Numbered from the stretch's first letter, positions 7,733 to 15,851 are shown. The stretch is DNA of 40,001 bases from Peptococcaceae bacterium (GCA_003509545.1 DOLC01000103.1:1-40001); one strand, 5' to 3'. The notes: generated by a model from the sequence alone, not told the origin. Translations and numbers: made by a program.

Positions 7733-9225
7733 GCCACTGTTCCTCCCATCGCTGCTGCCAAAATATCCTCCTGGCTAACTTCCCTGGCGTTGTACTCGTT
7801 GACTACTCTACCGGAGCGCATTACCGCTATACGGTCGCATATTCCCATTAGCTCACCCATGTCGGAAGAGGCGATAACCACCGCAGCACCGCCCCTCTTG
7901 AGTTCATTTATAAGGCGGTACACTTCGACTTTAGCACCCACGTCTATACCTCTGGTAGGATCGTCCAGAAGGAAAATGCGCGCCCTACTGCACAGCCACT
8001 TGCCAAGAACTACCTTCTGCTGGTTGCCACCACTCAAAGTTCTCACGGCCCGCGTTACATGGGGCGGCTCTATCCGCAGGCCTTTCACCAAATCCACCGC
8101 GCTCCTGGCTTCTTTAGAACCGTTCATCAGCCCCATTCGGCTGTGCAACCCCAGACTCGCGAGGGTAAGGTTGAACTTAATGGAATTCTGGAGAACAAGA
8201 CTGTTCTTGCGGTCTTCGGTCACCAACGCCAAGCCCGCTCTGATAGCTTCTTGGGGCGACCAGGCTCCTATCTCCCTACCGTTTACCCATATCCTTCCTC
8301 TATCCAGACGGCGCATACCGAAAATTGTCTCCAGCACTTCTGTTCTGCCGGCACCCATAAGGCCTGCCAGGCCTAATACTTCACCGTAACAGACCGCAAA
8401 GGTCACGTCCTTTACCCGGTGTCCGGCGGCCAAACCCTCAACCCGTAAGGCCTCTTCTCCAGGACGTGCTTGTTCCTGCGGATACTGCTCTTCCAAGGTC
8501 CTACCCACCATCATTCTGATCAGCATTTGATCGTCCACTTCGGCGACCGCTTTCGTAGCCACAAGTTTGCCATCCCGCAGAACAGAAACCACGTCGCCGA
8601 TCATGGGTACTTCATCCAGATGATGGGAAATGTAGATAAAGGCCACACCTTCTTTTTTTAAAGCACGAATGACCGCAAACAGCTTTTCGCGTGCATTGCT
8701 GGTTAAGGCAGACGTGGGCTCATCCAGAATTATTAACCGGGCATGTCTGGAGATGGCCCTGGCTATTTCCACCAACTGCTGCTGCCCCAGGTCGAGGTTG
8801 CCCACTTTGGCGTCCGGGTTTATATCCACCCCTAACCTTCCCAAAGCGGCAAGCGCCCGCTCTCTGACGAGTTGCCAGTTTACTACATGACCGGGGCCCT
8901 TACACGGCAAATCGCCCAAACATATGTTCTCCGCTACTGACAAAGTAGGCACCAGAGTTAATTCTTGATATACCATACCTATACCTAATCTCAACGCATC
9001 CCACGGGTTTTCCATCTCTACCTTTTGACCCTTAATAAGGATCTCTCCCGCATCCGGCTTAACTACCCCGGCCAGGATCTTCATTAGGGTAGATTTACCG
9101 GCACCGTTCTCACCTAAAAGCACATGCACAGTTCCCTCGTCAATGGTCAATGAAACACCATTTACCGCGTGAGTTCCGAAGAAACGCTTGCTAACATTTC
9201 TGAGTTCCACGAGTGGAGGCGACAA
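7729..9225 (-). CDS. Sugar ABC transporter ATP-binding protein (RbsA type, two nucleotide-binding domains)
   Basis: The protein has two fused ABC domains. The first has Walker A GENGAGKST and signature LDLGQQQ. The second has a degenerate Walker A (GLMGAGRTE) and a full LSGGNQQ signature. This asymmetry is typical of the ribose-type family, where one site is catalytically weaker. I place the start at a TTG (9225) because GGGAGGGG lies five bases upstream, giving about 498 residues. A TTG at 9249 would place that ribosome binding site inside the coding region. It follows the binding-protein gene by 86 nt and couples to the permease. Confidence 0.93.
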   Translation of the reverse strand: MSPPLVELRNVSKRFFGTHAVNGVSLTIDEGTVHVLLGENGAGKSTLMKILAGVVKPDAGEILIKGQKVEMENPWDALRLGIGMVYQELTLVPTLSVAENICLGDLPCKGPGHVVNWQLVRERALAALGRLGVDINPDAKVGNLDLGQQQLVEIARAISRHARLIILDEPTSALTSNAREKLFAVIRALKKEGVAFIYISHHLDEVPMIGDVVSVLRDGKLVATKAVAEVDDQMLIRMMVGRTLEEQYPQEQARPGEEALRVEGLAAGHRVKDVTFAVCYGEVLGLAGLMGAGRTEVLETIFGMRRLDRGRIWVNGREIGAWSPQEAIRAGLALVTEDRKNSLVLQNSIKFNLTLASLGLHSRMGLMNGSKEARSAVDLVKGLRIEPPHVTRAVRTLSGGNQQKVVLGKWLCSRARIFLLDDPTRGIDVGAKVEVYRLINELKRGGAAVVIASSDMGELMGICDRIAVMRSGRVVNEYNAREVSQEDILAAAMGGTVA

Positions 9226-9311
9226 GTTTACCCCTCCCACACTTCTCAAACTGAGGAGTAGGGTAAAGGGGCCCTACTCCTCACGAACCGATTTAAGTTG
9301 CACGACCACCC

Positions 9312-10478
9312 TTACTTCGATTGGGCTTTGGCTTCCTCCACTATCTTGTTCCAATCAATGGGCTCTAACTTGGGGTTAGGGTAGAACATATCGGCGTTAT
9401 CTTTATACTCTGTCCGGGGGCGCACATCGAAAATCTCCGGAACCGGCAGTCCCAGCGTAAGCATAACCGCGAACTTGGTCCCGTACCATCCCCATTCCGG
9501 AAATCCGTGCCATGTTTCGGCAACTATGGTTCCTTTCCTTATCTCGTCAACGGATTCCGGGGTACCGTCATTACTGAATATGGCTACCTCGTCCTGCCTA
9601 TTGGCGGCCTGAACGGCATTCTTGGCTCCTAGGGCCATCTCAGCACATTGCGCCCAGATTACATCCAGATCTTTAAAGTTTTGTAGTATGTTTTCTGCCG
9701 CCTTTACCGCCTTCTCCCGATTCCAATCGGCCGGCAAAGCAGAGACTATCTTTACATTGGGGAACTTGTCGATGACCTCTCTGAAACCTCGGGTGCGCGC
9801 ATTGGTAAAGAAGTCGCCCGCCACTCCCTCGATAATGGCTACGTTACCCGCGATGCTGTTCGGATCTACATCCTTGTAAAGGTTTTTCCACCATTCCTCG
9901 TCCAAATAAGTTTCAGGAGATACCTCGATTTTTTCGCCTTCACCCAATACCCCAGGTCCTCCCAGGTAATCGAGTACCGCGTAAGCGCTCACCCGCGCGG
10001 CCTGTTCGTTATCAAAGCCGATATAAGAAGCCACCTCTATCCCTTCGATGGGTTCTAACAGGTTCACTACTATAACGGGAATACCGGCTTCGTTGGCCTT
10101 CCTGATAACCGGCTTAACGGGCTCAATGTCTATGGGAGACACCACAATGGCATCTACTTTACGCTGTATAAAGTTCTCCAGGATCGATACCTGGGCGGCA
10201 TAGTCCGTATGCGACGAAGGCGCCCTTGTTATCACCTCCACATCAAGTCCGGCTTTTTCCTTGGCATCCTTGGCAGCTCGTTCCAGGTAATCCTGCGCCG
10301 TCTTAAAAACGCCGGTAATATCAGGAGGTGCCCAGCCGATGACTATTTTCTCCGGTAGTTGGAACTCCCCCTGTCCGGTGCCCGATGGAGAAGGTTCCTG
10401 CTTAGAACATCCTACTACCACTATCAACATGGCCAAGGCTAATACTAAGGATACTAATACCCGCCGTTGGAAAAACAT
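9312..10478 (-). CDS. Sugar-binding lipoprotein of the ABC importer
   Basis: This 388-residue extracellular substrate-binding protein belongs to the type 1 periplasmic-binding (ribose/xylose-like) family. It begins with a basic n-region, a hydrophobic core and a lipobox ending VVVGC, so it should be lipid-anchored at Cys24. Family segments include VDAIVVSPIDIEPV, IPVIVVN and YIGFDNEQAA. It is longer than a typical RbsB (about 300 residues), closer to the larger members that bind unusual sugars or polyols. It is the first gene after the extended -10 promoter at 10735 and has a GGGAGGT ribosome binding site. Confidence 0.92.
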   Translation of the reverse strand: MFFQRRVLVSLVLALAMLIVVVGCSKQEPSPSGTGQGEFQLPEKIVIGWAPPDITGVFKTAQDYLERAAKDAKEKAGLDVEVITRAPSSHTDYAAQVSILENFIQRKVDAIVVSPIDIEPVKPVIRKANEAGIPVIVVNLLEPIEGIEVASYIGFDNEQAARVSAYAVLDYLGGPGVLGEGEKIEVSPETYLDEEWWKNLYKDVDPNSIAGNVAIIEGVAGDFFTNARTRGFREVIDKFPNVKIVSALPADWNREKAVKAAENILQNFKDLDVIWAQCAEMALGAKNAVQAANRQDEVAIFSNDGTPESVDEIRKGTIVAETWHGFPEWGWYGTKFAVMLTLGLPVPEIFDVRPRTEYKDNADMFYPNPKLEPIDWNKIVEEAKAQSK

Positions 10479-10553
10479 AACCTGACCTCCCTTACCTAAA
10501 ATATCCTTGATTTAGAAGGTTCTAGATGTAGCTACGCTTTCCGCCGCAAAAAT

Positions 10554-10595
10554 TCAATGTAACCATGTTCCGCAATAATACCTTCTTGCTTTCAT
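10554..10595 (-). CDS. Possible 13-codon leader peptide
   Basis: An ATG lying directly within a near-perfect Shine-Dalgarno (GGAGGTGATG) opens a 13-codon frame, MKARRYYCGTWLH, in the leader of the sugar-transport operon. The spacing between the Shine-Dalgarno and the ATG is too short for efficient initiation, which argues against real translation. No attenuator structure is obvious. It is recorded as a candidate only. Confidence 0.15.
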   Translation of the reverse strand: MKARRYYCGTWLH

Positions 10596-10734
10596 CACCT
10601 CCAGTGTTGTGATATGGGTGCTATTCCTTGGATACGATACTGTTCACCTGCTTTCCACTTCTTATCCTCTTCTTAATCCTATGGATCTTTTATCTCTGCC
10701 TTACCTAGCCATCCCTCCCTACACAAATAGTTCT

Positions 10735-10763
10735 ATTATATCATGTTGTGATTACATCCTAAT
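10735..10763 (-). promoter_or_regulatory. Extended -10 promoter for the ABC importer operon
   Basis: On the minus strand a perfect TATAAT (10735-10740) is preceded by TGA, giving an extended -10 (TG-N-TATAAT). The -35 region at 17-nt spacing is weak (ATTAGG). The spacer contains TGTTGTGAT (10744-10752, plus-strand reading), repeated at 10605-10613, a plausible operator position. It lies just downstream of the SDR stop, so the transporter genes can be expressed independently of the SDR gene. Confidence 0.6.
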
Positions 10764-10783
10764 GTTATAATTTTAGTCCGGCT

Positions 10784-11548
10784 CTACTGGGCCGTATATC
10801 CTCCGTCAACGGATAACACGGCCCCCGTGGCATAACCTACCTCCTCGCTGGCCAGGAATAAGAGAGCCTTGGCTTGTTCTTCCGGCAAACCCAAACGGTT
10901 CATGGGCCTTATTTGTTCCAGCTCTCTCCTGGCCTTCTCCGGATCCCCGCTGCGTCTGACCGACTCTTCCACCAGAGGAGTAGCCGTTGTCCCCGGGCAT
11001 AGACAATTTACCCTTATGGAAGGAGCATGGTCCACAGCCAAACTCCGTGTAAGGCCGATCAAAGCGGCCTTGGAAACGTTGTAGGCCACTTGTCCCTTAA
11101 TGCCCACCAGGCCCGCCTCGGAGGCCACATTAATTATGACCCCTCCTCCCTGCTTCTCCATAATGGCCACGGCTTCCCGGGCACACAGGTAGGCACTGCG
11201 TACGTTTACCGCCATTACTTTTTCCCATGCGGCCAGAGGGGTAGATGTAATGGTACCCTGATAATAGATGCCGGCATTGTTAATCAGGATGTCCACTCGC
11301 CCCCACTTATCCAACACTTCTCTGAAGAATTTCTTCACTTGCTCCTCTTCCGAAACGTCGGCCACAAAATAAGCCGCCGTCCCGCCCTCCGCGGTTATGG
11401 CTTCTACCGTAGCTCGAGCATGCTCCTCGTTCAGATCGACAACCGCCACCCTCGCACCATGGTTAGCAAAAGCCCGGGCCGTTGCCCTCCCTATCCCCAG
11501 GCCTGCACCCGTAACTACAACTATCTTGTTTTCGAAATCAAGTTTCAT
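10784..11548 (-). CDS. Short-chain dehydrogenase/reductase (SDR)
   Basis: This 254-residue protein is a classical SDR using NAD(P)(H) on a sugar, polyol or ketone. The cofactor motif TGAGLGIG is near residues 14-21, NNAG near 90 and the catalytic YNVSK near 155, with a Ser in the preceding INVASEAG segment. The C-terminus GYATGAVLSVDGGYTAQ is typical of glucose-1-dehydrogenase and FabG relatives. It is the first gene after the GntR regulator and has its own promoter with an inverted repeat. It is probably one of the dehydrogenases of the sugar pathway; FabG-type fatty acid synthesis is less likely in this setting. Confidence 0.9.
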   Translation of the reverse strand: MKLDFENKIVVVTGAGLGIGRATARAFANHGARVAVVDLNEEHARATVEAITAEGGTAAYFVADVSEEEQVKKFFREVLDKWGRVDILINNAGIYYQGTITSTPLAAWEKVMAVNVRSAYLCAREAVAIMEKQGGGVIINVASEAGLVGIKGQVAYNVSKAALIGLTRSLAVDHAPSIRVNCLCPGTTATPLVEESVRRSGDPEKARRELEQIRPMNRLGLPEEQAKALLFLASEEVGYATGAVLSVDGGYTAQ

Positions 11549-11566
11549 ATAATTTTTTCACCCTTT

Positions 11567-11602
11567 CTTATAAAAACATTTTATTCAACAAGCAAAATGT
11601 TT
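11567..11602 (-). promoter_or_regulatory. SDR promoter with overlapping inverted-repeat operator
   Basis: On the minus strand TTGCTT (11590-11595) and TATAAG (11567-11572) are separated by 17 nt. A perfect 9-bp inverted repeat (AAACATTTT and AAAATGTTT; arms 11574-11582 and 11594-11602, 11-nt spacer) covers the spacer and -35 region. Arm centres are 20 bp apart, about two helical turns, as expected for a dimeric regulator. The GntR protein encoded next door is the obvious candidate to bind it. Confidence 0.6.
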
Positions 11603-11693
11603 GGGCATTGCCAAGCTTTCACCACTGCCCCTCGCGTCGCCTTAACCTGTTAAAACAATATCGTCCATCACCCGGGTTGGGCGCAGGACTATC

Positions 11694-12413
11694 TTAGCGC
11701 CGCAACTCTATGATGAATTGGCTCCTATCTCCCCGGTACCGGGCAACGGAAAATTCGACGGCCCGGTTATGCTGATCCCAGGCGACGGACTTGGAAAGCT
11801 GCAAGGGGGCACCCACTTCCGTTTCCAAGAGCTTGGCCAGCTCCTCGGTAGCAGCGATAACCTCCAAAATGCGCCTGGCCCGGCAGACGCGAATGCCGTA
11901 CCGCGACTCCAGGGTCCTGTACAGGGAGTTATTGTTAAGATCCTGTTCGTGAAGATCAGGGCAGTACTTCTGGGGTACATAAGTGGTAACTACCACGATG
12001 GGGGTTCCCTCCACCCGGCGCAGGCGTTCAAGGCGGTAGACCGGTTCCTCATGGGCGAGAGACAGAAAAGCGGCCACAGTTTTGGAGGCGGGCACCACCT
12101 CCAGTTCCAGCACCTGAGTAGTAGCATTAAGACCCTTTTGCTCCATTTCCTCGGTAAAGCTGACCAACCTCTGGAAAAAATCCTGCTGGATCTTGGGTTC
12201 GGATACAAAGGTTCCCTTGCCTCGCACCCGGTGTAACAGGCCTTCCCGTACAAGCTCGTTTATGGCCTGGCGTACTGTGGGCCGGCTTACGCTGAACCTC
12301 TCACACAACTCATTCTCAGAGGGAACTAGGTCTCCGGGCTGGTACCTGCCTTCCTCAATCTCCTGGCGCAGCACCTGCATCAGCTGATAGTAGAGGGGTA
12401 TGCGGGGATCCAT
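11694..12413 (-). CDS. GntR-family transcriptional regulator with UTRA ligand domain
   Basis: The protein (239 residues from the chosen ATG) has an N-terminal winged helix (LYYQLMQVLRQEIEEG, SVSRPTVRQAINELV, RVRGKGTFV) and a C-terminal UTRA domain. This is the HutC-type GntR architecture, in which a small sugar or amino-acid ligand controls DNA binding. The ATG at 12413 is preferred because GAGGT lies seven bases upstream; another ATG at 12437 adds eight residues. It lies upstream of, and co-directional with, the SDR/transport cluster. A weak promoter (ATAACA, 17 nt, GATACT, around 12547-12575) precedes it. Confidence 0.9.
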   Translation of the reverse strand: MDPRIPLYYQLMQVLRQEIEEGRYQPGDLVPSENELCERFSVSRPTVRQAINELVREGLLHRVRGKGTFVSEPKIQQDFFQRLVSFTEEMEQKGLNATTQVLELEVVPASKTVAAFLSLAHEEPVYRLERLRRVEGTPIVVVTTYVPQKYCPDLHEQDLNNNSLYRTLESRYGIRVCRARRILEVIAATEELAKLLETEVGAPLQLSKSVAWDQHNRAVEFSVARYRGDRSQFIIELRR

Positions 12414-12624
12414 GTTCAAACCTCGGTGAACTGCCATGGTGCTTCTTCCCTACCCTTGTTGGTCTGCGAAGTGCTTTCCTTAAGAAGCCATGCTCCTCGG
12501 ATGCGTCCTTCGCGCCGGCAAGGCCTCCTTTAAACTTCTAGCGGTTAGTATCTTGTCTTTACATGTTGATGTTATATTATTCGCCCTCCTCGATAAAATT
12601 CCTGCTGCTCTGGTAGAAAAAAGA

Positions 12625-12655
12625 CAAAAAAATATGCCGGGCAGCGCAGGCCGGC
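12625..12655 (-). terminator. Intrinsic terminator after the radical SAM pair
   Basis: On the minus strand GCCGG and CCGGC pair around a GC-rich loop and are followed by ATATTTTTTT. It lies about 22 nt after the stop of the DUF2344 gene and separates it from the GntR gene. Confidence 0.7.
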
Positions 12656-12677
12656 ACCGGCGCCTGGGAAAAAGGAT

Positions 12678-13331
12678 TTAATCCAAGGGAACGGCCGATT
12701 TGCCGTCACAGCCAGTGTATAGTCCCGTCCGGCGGGCATGTCTAACGTTGAGGCGCGGGTCCAAGGCCTTTACTACCTCTTCGGGCCGTACGGTACCCTG
12801 CGGGCCGCAGGCTAAAAGCATGTGAAGGATAGCGTCCCCCTCCACCTCTAAACGGTAGAGGCCGGGGCGGATATCCACCTCCTTGGCGCCGTCCTTGGTG
12901 CGCCGGGTCACAACGGCCTTCTCCGACGCCAGGAGGGCGTCTACCCCCTGGCGCAGCTCGGCAGGGGGTAATCCCTCGACTTCGACCCGATAGGCAGCAC
13001 AGCGGACGGCTTCTCCCAGGGTGGGCTCGCCGGGTGAAAGGGCTCTAAGGGTCAGAACTTCGAGTCCCGGGGGCAGCTGGCTGGAGAGAGCCCGGCCGAC
13101 TTCCCTCACCTCCACGGCTTCCGCCAGTTCCAGGTCGAGATATTCCGCCTCGCTTTCGAGGCCCACCGCCAGGGCCGGTCCGAAGGAAAGACGAGGATGG
13201 GGATTAAAACCCTGGCTTAGAGCCAGGGGCAGGCCTGCCCTGCGCACGGCCCGCTGAAAGGCGCGCATAACTTCCAGATGGCTTAAGAAGCGCCCTTCTC
13301 CCAACTTGGCAAATTTAATCCGCAGCCGCAA
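12678..13331 (-). CDS. TIGR03936 family radical SAM-linked protein (DUF2344)
   Basis: This 217-residue protein matches the DUF2344 family. Its N-terminus (RIKFAKLGEGRFLSHLEVMRAFQRAVRRA) and the segment SQGFNPHPRLSFGPALAVGLESEAEYLDLEL-like region are characteristic. The family is typically found fused to or immediately downstream of the TIGR03960 radical SAM protein, as here. The molecular role is not established. It starts with TTG after a strong GGGGGAGGGG ribosome binding site, and overlaps the upstream gene by 17 nt. Confidence 0.85.
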   Translation of the reverse strand: MRLRIKFAKLGEGRFLSHLEVMRAFQRAVRRAGLPLALSQGFNPHPRLSFGPALAVGLESEAEYLDLELAEAVEVREVGRALSSQLPPGLEVLTLRALSPGEPTLGEAVRCAAYRVEVEGLPPAELRQGVDALLASEKAVVTRRTKDGAKEVDIRPGLYRLEVEGDAILHMLLACGPQGTVRPEEVVKALDPRLNVRHARRTGLYTGCDGKSAVPLD

Positions 13332-15192
13332 AACGCCCCTCCCCCTTTAGCTGCAAACCTACGTTAAGCCCTGGACACACCCCGCAGGCCGCACAGCGCC
13401 CCGAACGGCAATCCCGGGTTATTTCCCCCGCCAGGGCCCGGCGGTGTTCCTGTTGGAGGAATCTTTTCGTTACGCCGAAATCCAGATGATCCCAGGGGAG
13501 CCGTTCGTCATAGTCCCTGCGCCGGTAGGCGTAGAAGGCCGGGTCCAAACCCGTGTCCTCCCAGACCTTCTCCCACAGTTCATAGCGGAAGTGCTCCGAC
13601 CACCCTTCGAGTTTGGCCCCGCTCCGCCAGGCTTCCAGCAGGGCCGCGGCCAGCCGCCGGTCGCCCCTGGCCAGTACTGCCTCCAGGAAGCTCATCTCCG
13701 GCTGGTGCCAGCTAAACCGCAGGCCTGGACCTTTGAGGCGGGAGCGCAGGAAACGCTGTTTCTCCTTTAGTTCTTCCAGGCCCGCCTGGGGCTCCCACTG
13801 AAAGGGGGTATGGGGTTTGGGTACGAAAGAAGAAATGCTCACGGTAACCGTGGGCCTCTTACCCTTGCTTAAGCGCCGCCCCTGTTCTAACACCTGGCGG
13901 GCCAGCCCCTCTATACCTTCCAGGTCCTCGGCAGTTTCCGTGGGCAGCCCGATCATAAAGTAAAGTTTAATATGGTGCCAGCCGGCGGCAAAGGCCTCGC
14001 CGGTGGCCGAAAGCAAATCCTCGGCCGTTACTCCTTTATTGATCACATCCCGCAAGCGCTGGCTCCCGGCCTCAGGAGCAAAGGTGAGGGTACTCTTCTT
14101 GCGGAACTGCTGGAGGGCCTGGGCCAGTCTAACGCTGAAGGCATCTACCCGCAGAGAGGGGAGGGAAACCGCGATCCCTCCTGGAGCATAAGCCTCTGCC
14201 AGCGACCGCGCCAGGGCTTCAATGCAGGAATAATCGGCGGTGCTGAGGGAGGTTAGGGAGATTTCCTCGTACCCCGTGTGCCGGACCAGCTCCGCCGCCT
14301 GGCGTAGCAGCACCTCTACATCCCTCTCCCGCACCGGCCGGTAAATGGCTCCGGCCTGGCAAAAGCGGCATCCCCGAGTGCATCCCCGCATCACCTCCAG
14401 CATAATGCGGTCGTGGACCACCTCCAAGTAGGGTACGATGGGTTGCGTGGGGAAGTAGACCCGGTCCAGGTCGTCCACCACTGCTTTCCTAACCCTTGGG
14501 GGAGCTTCCGGCCTTATGGGCCTTATCTCGGCTACGGTCCCGTCCTGCCGGTAGTCGACCTCGTAAAAGGACGGGACATACACCCCCGGCAGGAGGGCGG
14601 CCCTTCTTAGGAATTCCGCCCGGTCTATACGCGAGGCAGGGGAATCCTTAAGTTCGGCGACTATCTCCAACAGCGCGGGAAGTACCTCTTCACCGTCGCC
14701 TAATACGAAACAATCGAAGAAAGGGGCCAGGGGTTCGGGGTTACAGGCGCAGGGTCCTCCCCCGATCACCAGGGGATGGTCGGAGCAACGCTCAGCGGCC
14801 AATAAGGGTATGCCGGCGAGGTCCAACATGTGGAGAACGGTAGTGTAGCTCAGCTCATACTGGAGGGTAAAGCCAATAAGGTCGAACTCGCCCAGCGACC
14901 GGTGGGATTCCAGAGAAAATAAAGGTAGCCCCTCGCTCCTTAAGATTGCTTCCAGGTCCGGCGCCGGCGCAAAGGCCCGTTCCATAAGCATGTTTTCCTT
15001 TTCATTTACCACTCCGTAGAGGATGGCCAGCCCCAGGTGGGACATACCCACCTCGTATAAGTCGGGAAAAGCAAAGGCCATGCGCACCGGGGTTTGGTCC
15101 CAATCCTTATGTACGCTATTCCACTCCGTTCCCAAATAGCGGGACGGCTTTTCTACCCGGGGCAGTATTTTCTCTCTTATATATTCCTGCAA
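13315..15192 (-). CDS. TIGR03960 family B12-binding-like radical SAM protein
   Basis: This 625-residue protein has the radical SAM CxxxCxxC motif at C271, C275 and C278 (RGCTRGCRFCQAG). The N-terminal half has a cobalamin-binding-like fold (VIGGGPCACNPEPLAPFFDCFVLGDGEE region). The C-terminus carries an additional Cys cluster (CRSGRCAACGVCPG). The family is widespread in Firmicutes, paired with the DUF2344 protein, and its reaction is unknown. The start is TTG, downstream of GGGGAAAGGA and of an extended -10 promoter near 15235. Confidence 0.88.
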   Translation of the reverse strand: MQEYIREKILPRVEKPSRYLGTEWNSVHKDWDQTPVRMAFAFPDLYEVGMSHLGLAILYGVVNEKENMLMERAFAPAPDLEAILRSEGLPLFSLESHRSLGEFDLIGFTLQYELSYTTVLHMLDLAGIPLLAAERCSDHPLVIGGGPCACNPEPLAPFFDCFVLGDGEEVLPALLEIVAELKDSPASRIDRAEFLRRAALLPGVYVPSFYEVDYRQDGTVAEIRPIRPEAPPRVRKAVVDDLDRVYFPTQPIVPYLEVVHDRIMLEVMRGCTRGCRFCQAGAIYRPVRERDVEVLLRQAAELVRHTGYEEISLTSLSTADYSCIEALARSLAEAYAPGGIAVSLPSLRVDAFSVRLAQALQQFRKKSTLTFAPEAGSQRLRDVINKGVTAEDLLSATGEAFAAGWHHIKLYFMIGLPTETAEDLEGIEGLARQVLEQGRRLSKGKRPTVTVSISSFVPKPHTPFQWEPQAGLEELKEKQRFLRSRLKGPGLRFSWHQPEMSFLEAVLARGDRRLAAALLEAWRSGAKLEGWSEHFRYELWEKVWEDTGLDPAFYAYRRRDYDERLPWDHLDFGVTKRFLQQEHRRALAGEITRDCRSGRCAACGVCPGLNVGLQLKGEGRFAAAD

Positions 15193-15234
15193 TGGTCCTT
15201 TCCCCTTAAACGAAAAGTCACGAGACTACTTCAT

Positions 15235-15243
15235 AGTATAGCA
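15235..15243 (-). promoter_or_regulatory. Extended -10 promoter for the radical SAM pair
   Basis: On the minus strand TATACT (15235-15240) is preceded by TGC, forming an extended -10 about 43 nt upstream of the TTG start. No good -35 hexamer is seen at normal spacing. Confidence 0.5.
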
Positions 15244-15459
15244 AAAATCTCGGCGGCGATATACCGTACGCTCACTTCATACCCGGCTATTGCATGGAAG
15301 GCTTGCTTGGACCCGGCCGTGAGCCACACAACCTTGGCGGTACAGCAGAACTTTGGCCCCGCGATAGCCCAAGGCAGGGTCGAGGGAGAAACCCAGGGCC
15401 AGCAACTAACACAAGAGATCCTGGACTATGCCGGCAAGCCCACCGGAGCCTCGAGATAA

Positions 15460-15520
15460 GGGTAGATATCCATGCCGCCGGTGCAGCACCAGCAGAAGAA
15501 GGAAAAAGCGGGCCGGCGTT
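15460..15520 (-). repeat. Dispersed repeat family A, copy 3
   Basis: Read on the minus strand it shares CTTCTGCTGGTGC, GGCGGCATGGA and TCTACCC with the copy between thiS and thiG. The hairpin stem is kept with a G-U pair (GCTGGTGC against GCACCGGC). It is followed on its internal side by a GCCGGCCCGC block also seen in copy 1. Confidence 0.65.
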
Positions 15521-15705
15521 TGTTTTGAGCGAGCGGTTTGGTCCGAGCGGGTAAGCAGCCTTGGCGAAGCCGAGGAGGGAGGGCGGAGCCGAGGACAGGA
15601 AGTCCGAGGCCGGCCTCTGAAGCAGGGATGCTGAATAGGCCGGGAACCCCGCCCGAGCCCGAGGCCTAAGCCTTAGGCTGCTCCGCGAGGACCACTTAGC
15701 GAGCG

Positions 15706-15745
15706 AAAACAATGCCGGCCCGGAGGGGAATTATTTTCGGGGTAG
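15706..15745 (+). repeat. Dispersed repeat family C, copy 1
   Basis: It matches the minus-strand sequence just upstream of thiG: CAATGCCGGCC, then GGAGGG, then TTATTTTCGGGG and TAG, with three mismatches and a 2-nt gap over about 37 positions. In both places it lies on the same side of a family A copy, so A and C are probably the two ends of one element. Confidence 0.65.
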
Positions 15746-15750
15746 GCTTG

Positions 15751-15812
15751 GCTGCGAGGGTTTCCGGAGGGACCCCCGGGCAGGCTGGAGACCAAGAACA
15801 GGGTGCGCCGGA
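15751..15812 (+). repeat. Dispersed repeat family B, divergent copy
   Basis: The segment GAGGGTTTCCGGAG and the later GCAGGC and TGCGCC blocks align with the copy upstream of valS. Similarity in the middle is weaker than between the other copies. Confidence 0.45.
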
Positions 15813-15851
15813 CTTTTCTCGCCCTGTAAGGGCCAAGGAAGGAAAATAAGC

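Larger units (their letters stand above)
10479..10783 (-). other. 305-bp leader between SDR and binding-protein genes
   Basis: The gap holds an extended -10 promoter near 10735, giving an untranslated leader of about 250 nt before the binding-protein start. The leader contains a near-perfect Shine-Dalgarno (GGAGGTGAT at 10594-10602) that is not followed by any recognised gene. It also contains one of two copies of TGTTGTGAT (10605-10613). I see no known riboswitch motif in it. Confidence 0.55.
15193..15851. other. 659-bp repeat-rich intergenic region
   Basis: No convincing gene is seen. The region holds repeat A (15460-15520), C (15706-15745) and B (15751-15812), in the same A-to-C order and orientation as in the thiS-thiG insertion. 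About 185 bp of GC-rich sequence with repeated gcgag motifs lies between A and C. An inverted arrangement of GGGCCGGC plus GTTTT blocks borders this central part. The promoter of the radical SAM pair lies at its left end. Confidence 0.6.

Noticed and set aside
10605..10757. Rex operator near the importer promoter
   Set aside because: Only TTGTGA half-sites are seen, without the matching TCACAA half at proper spacing.
12490..12681. 63-codon plus-strand frame with a possible plus-strand promoter (TTGTCT, 16 nt, TATTAT)
   Set aside because: The frame reads through the terminator of the radical SAM operon, has no recognisable family, and the promoter match is moderate.
15294..15554. Plus-strand frames in the 659-bp gap
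   Set aside because: Their sequence is that of the GC-rich repeats, with low-complexity composition and no conserved motif.
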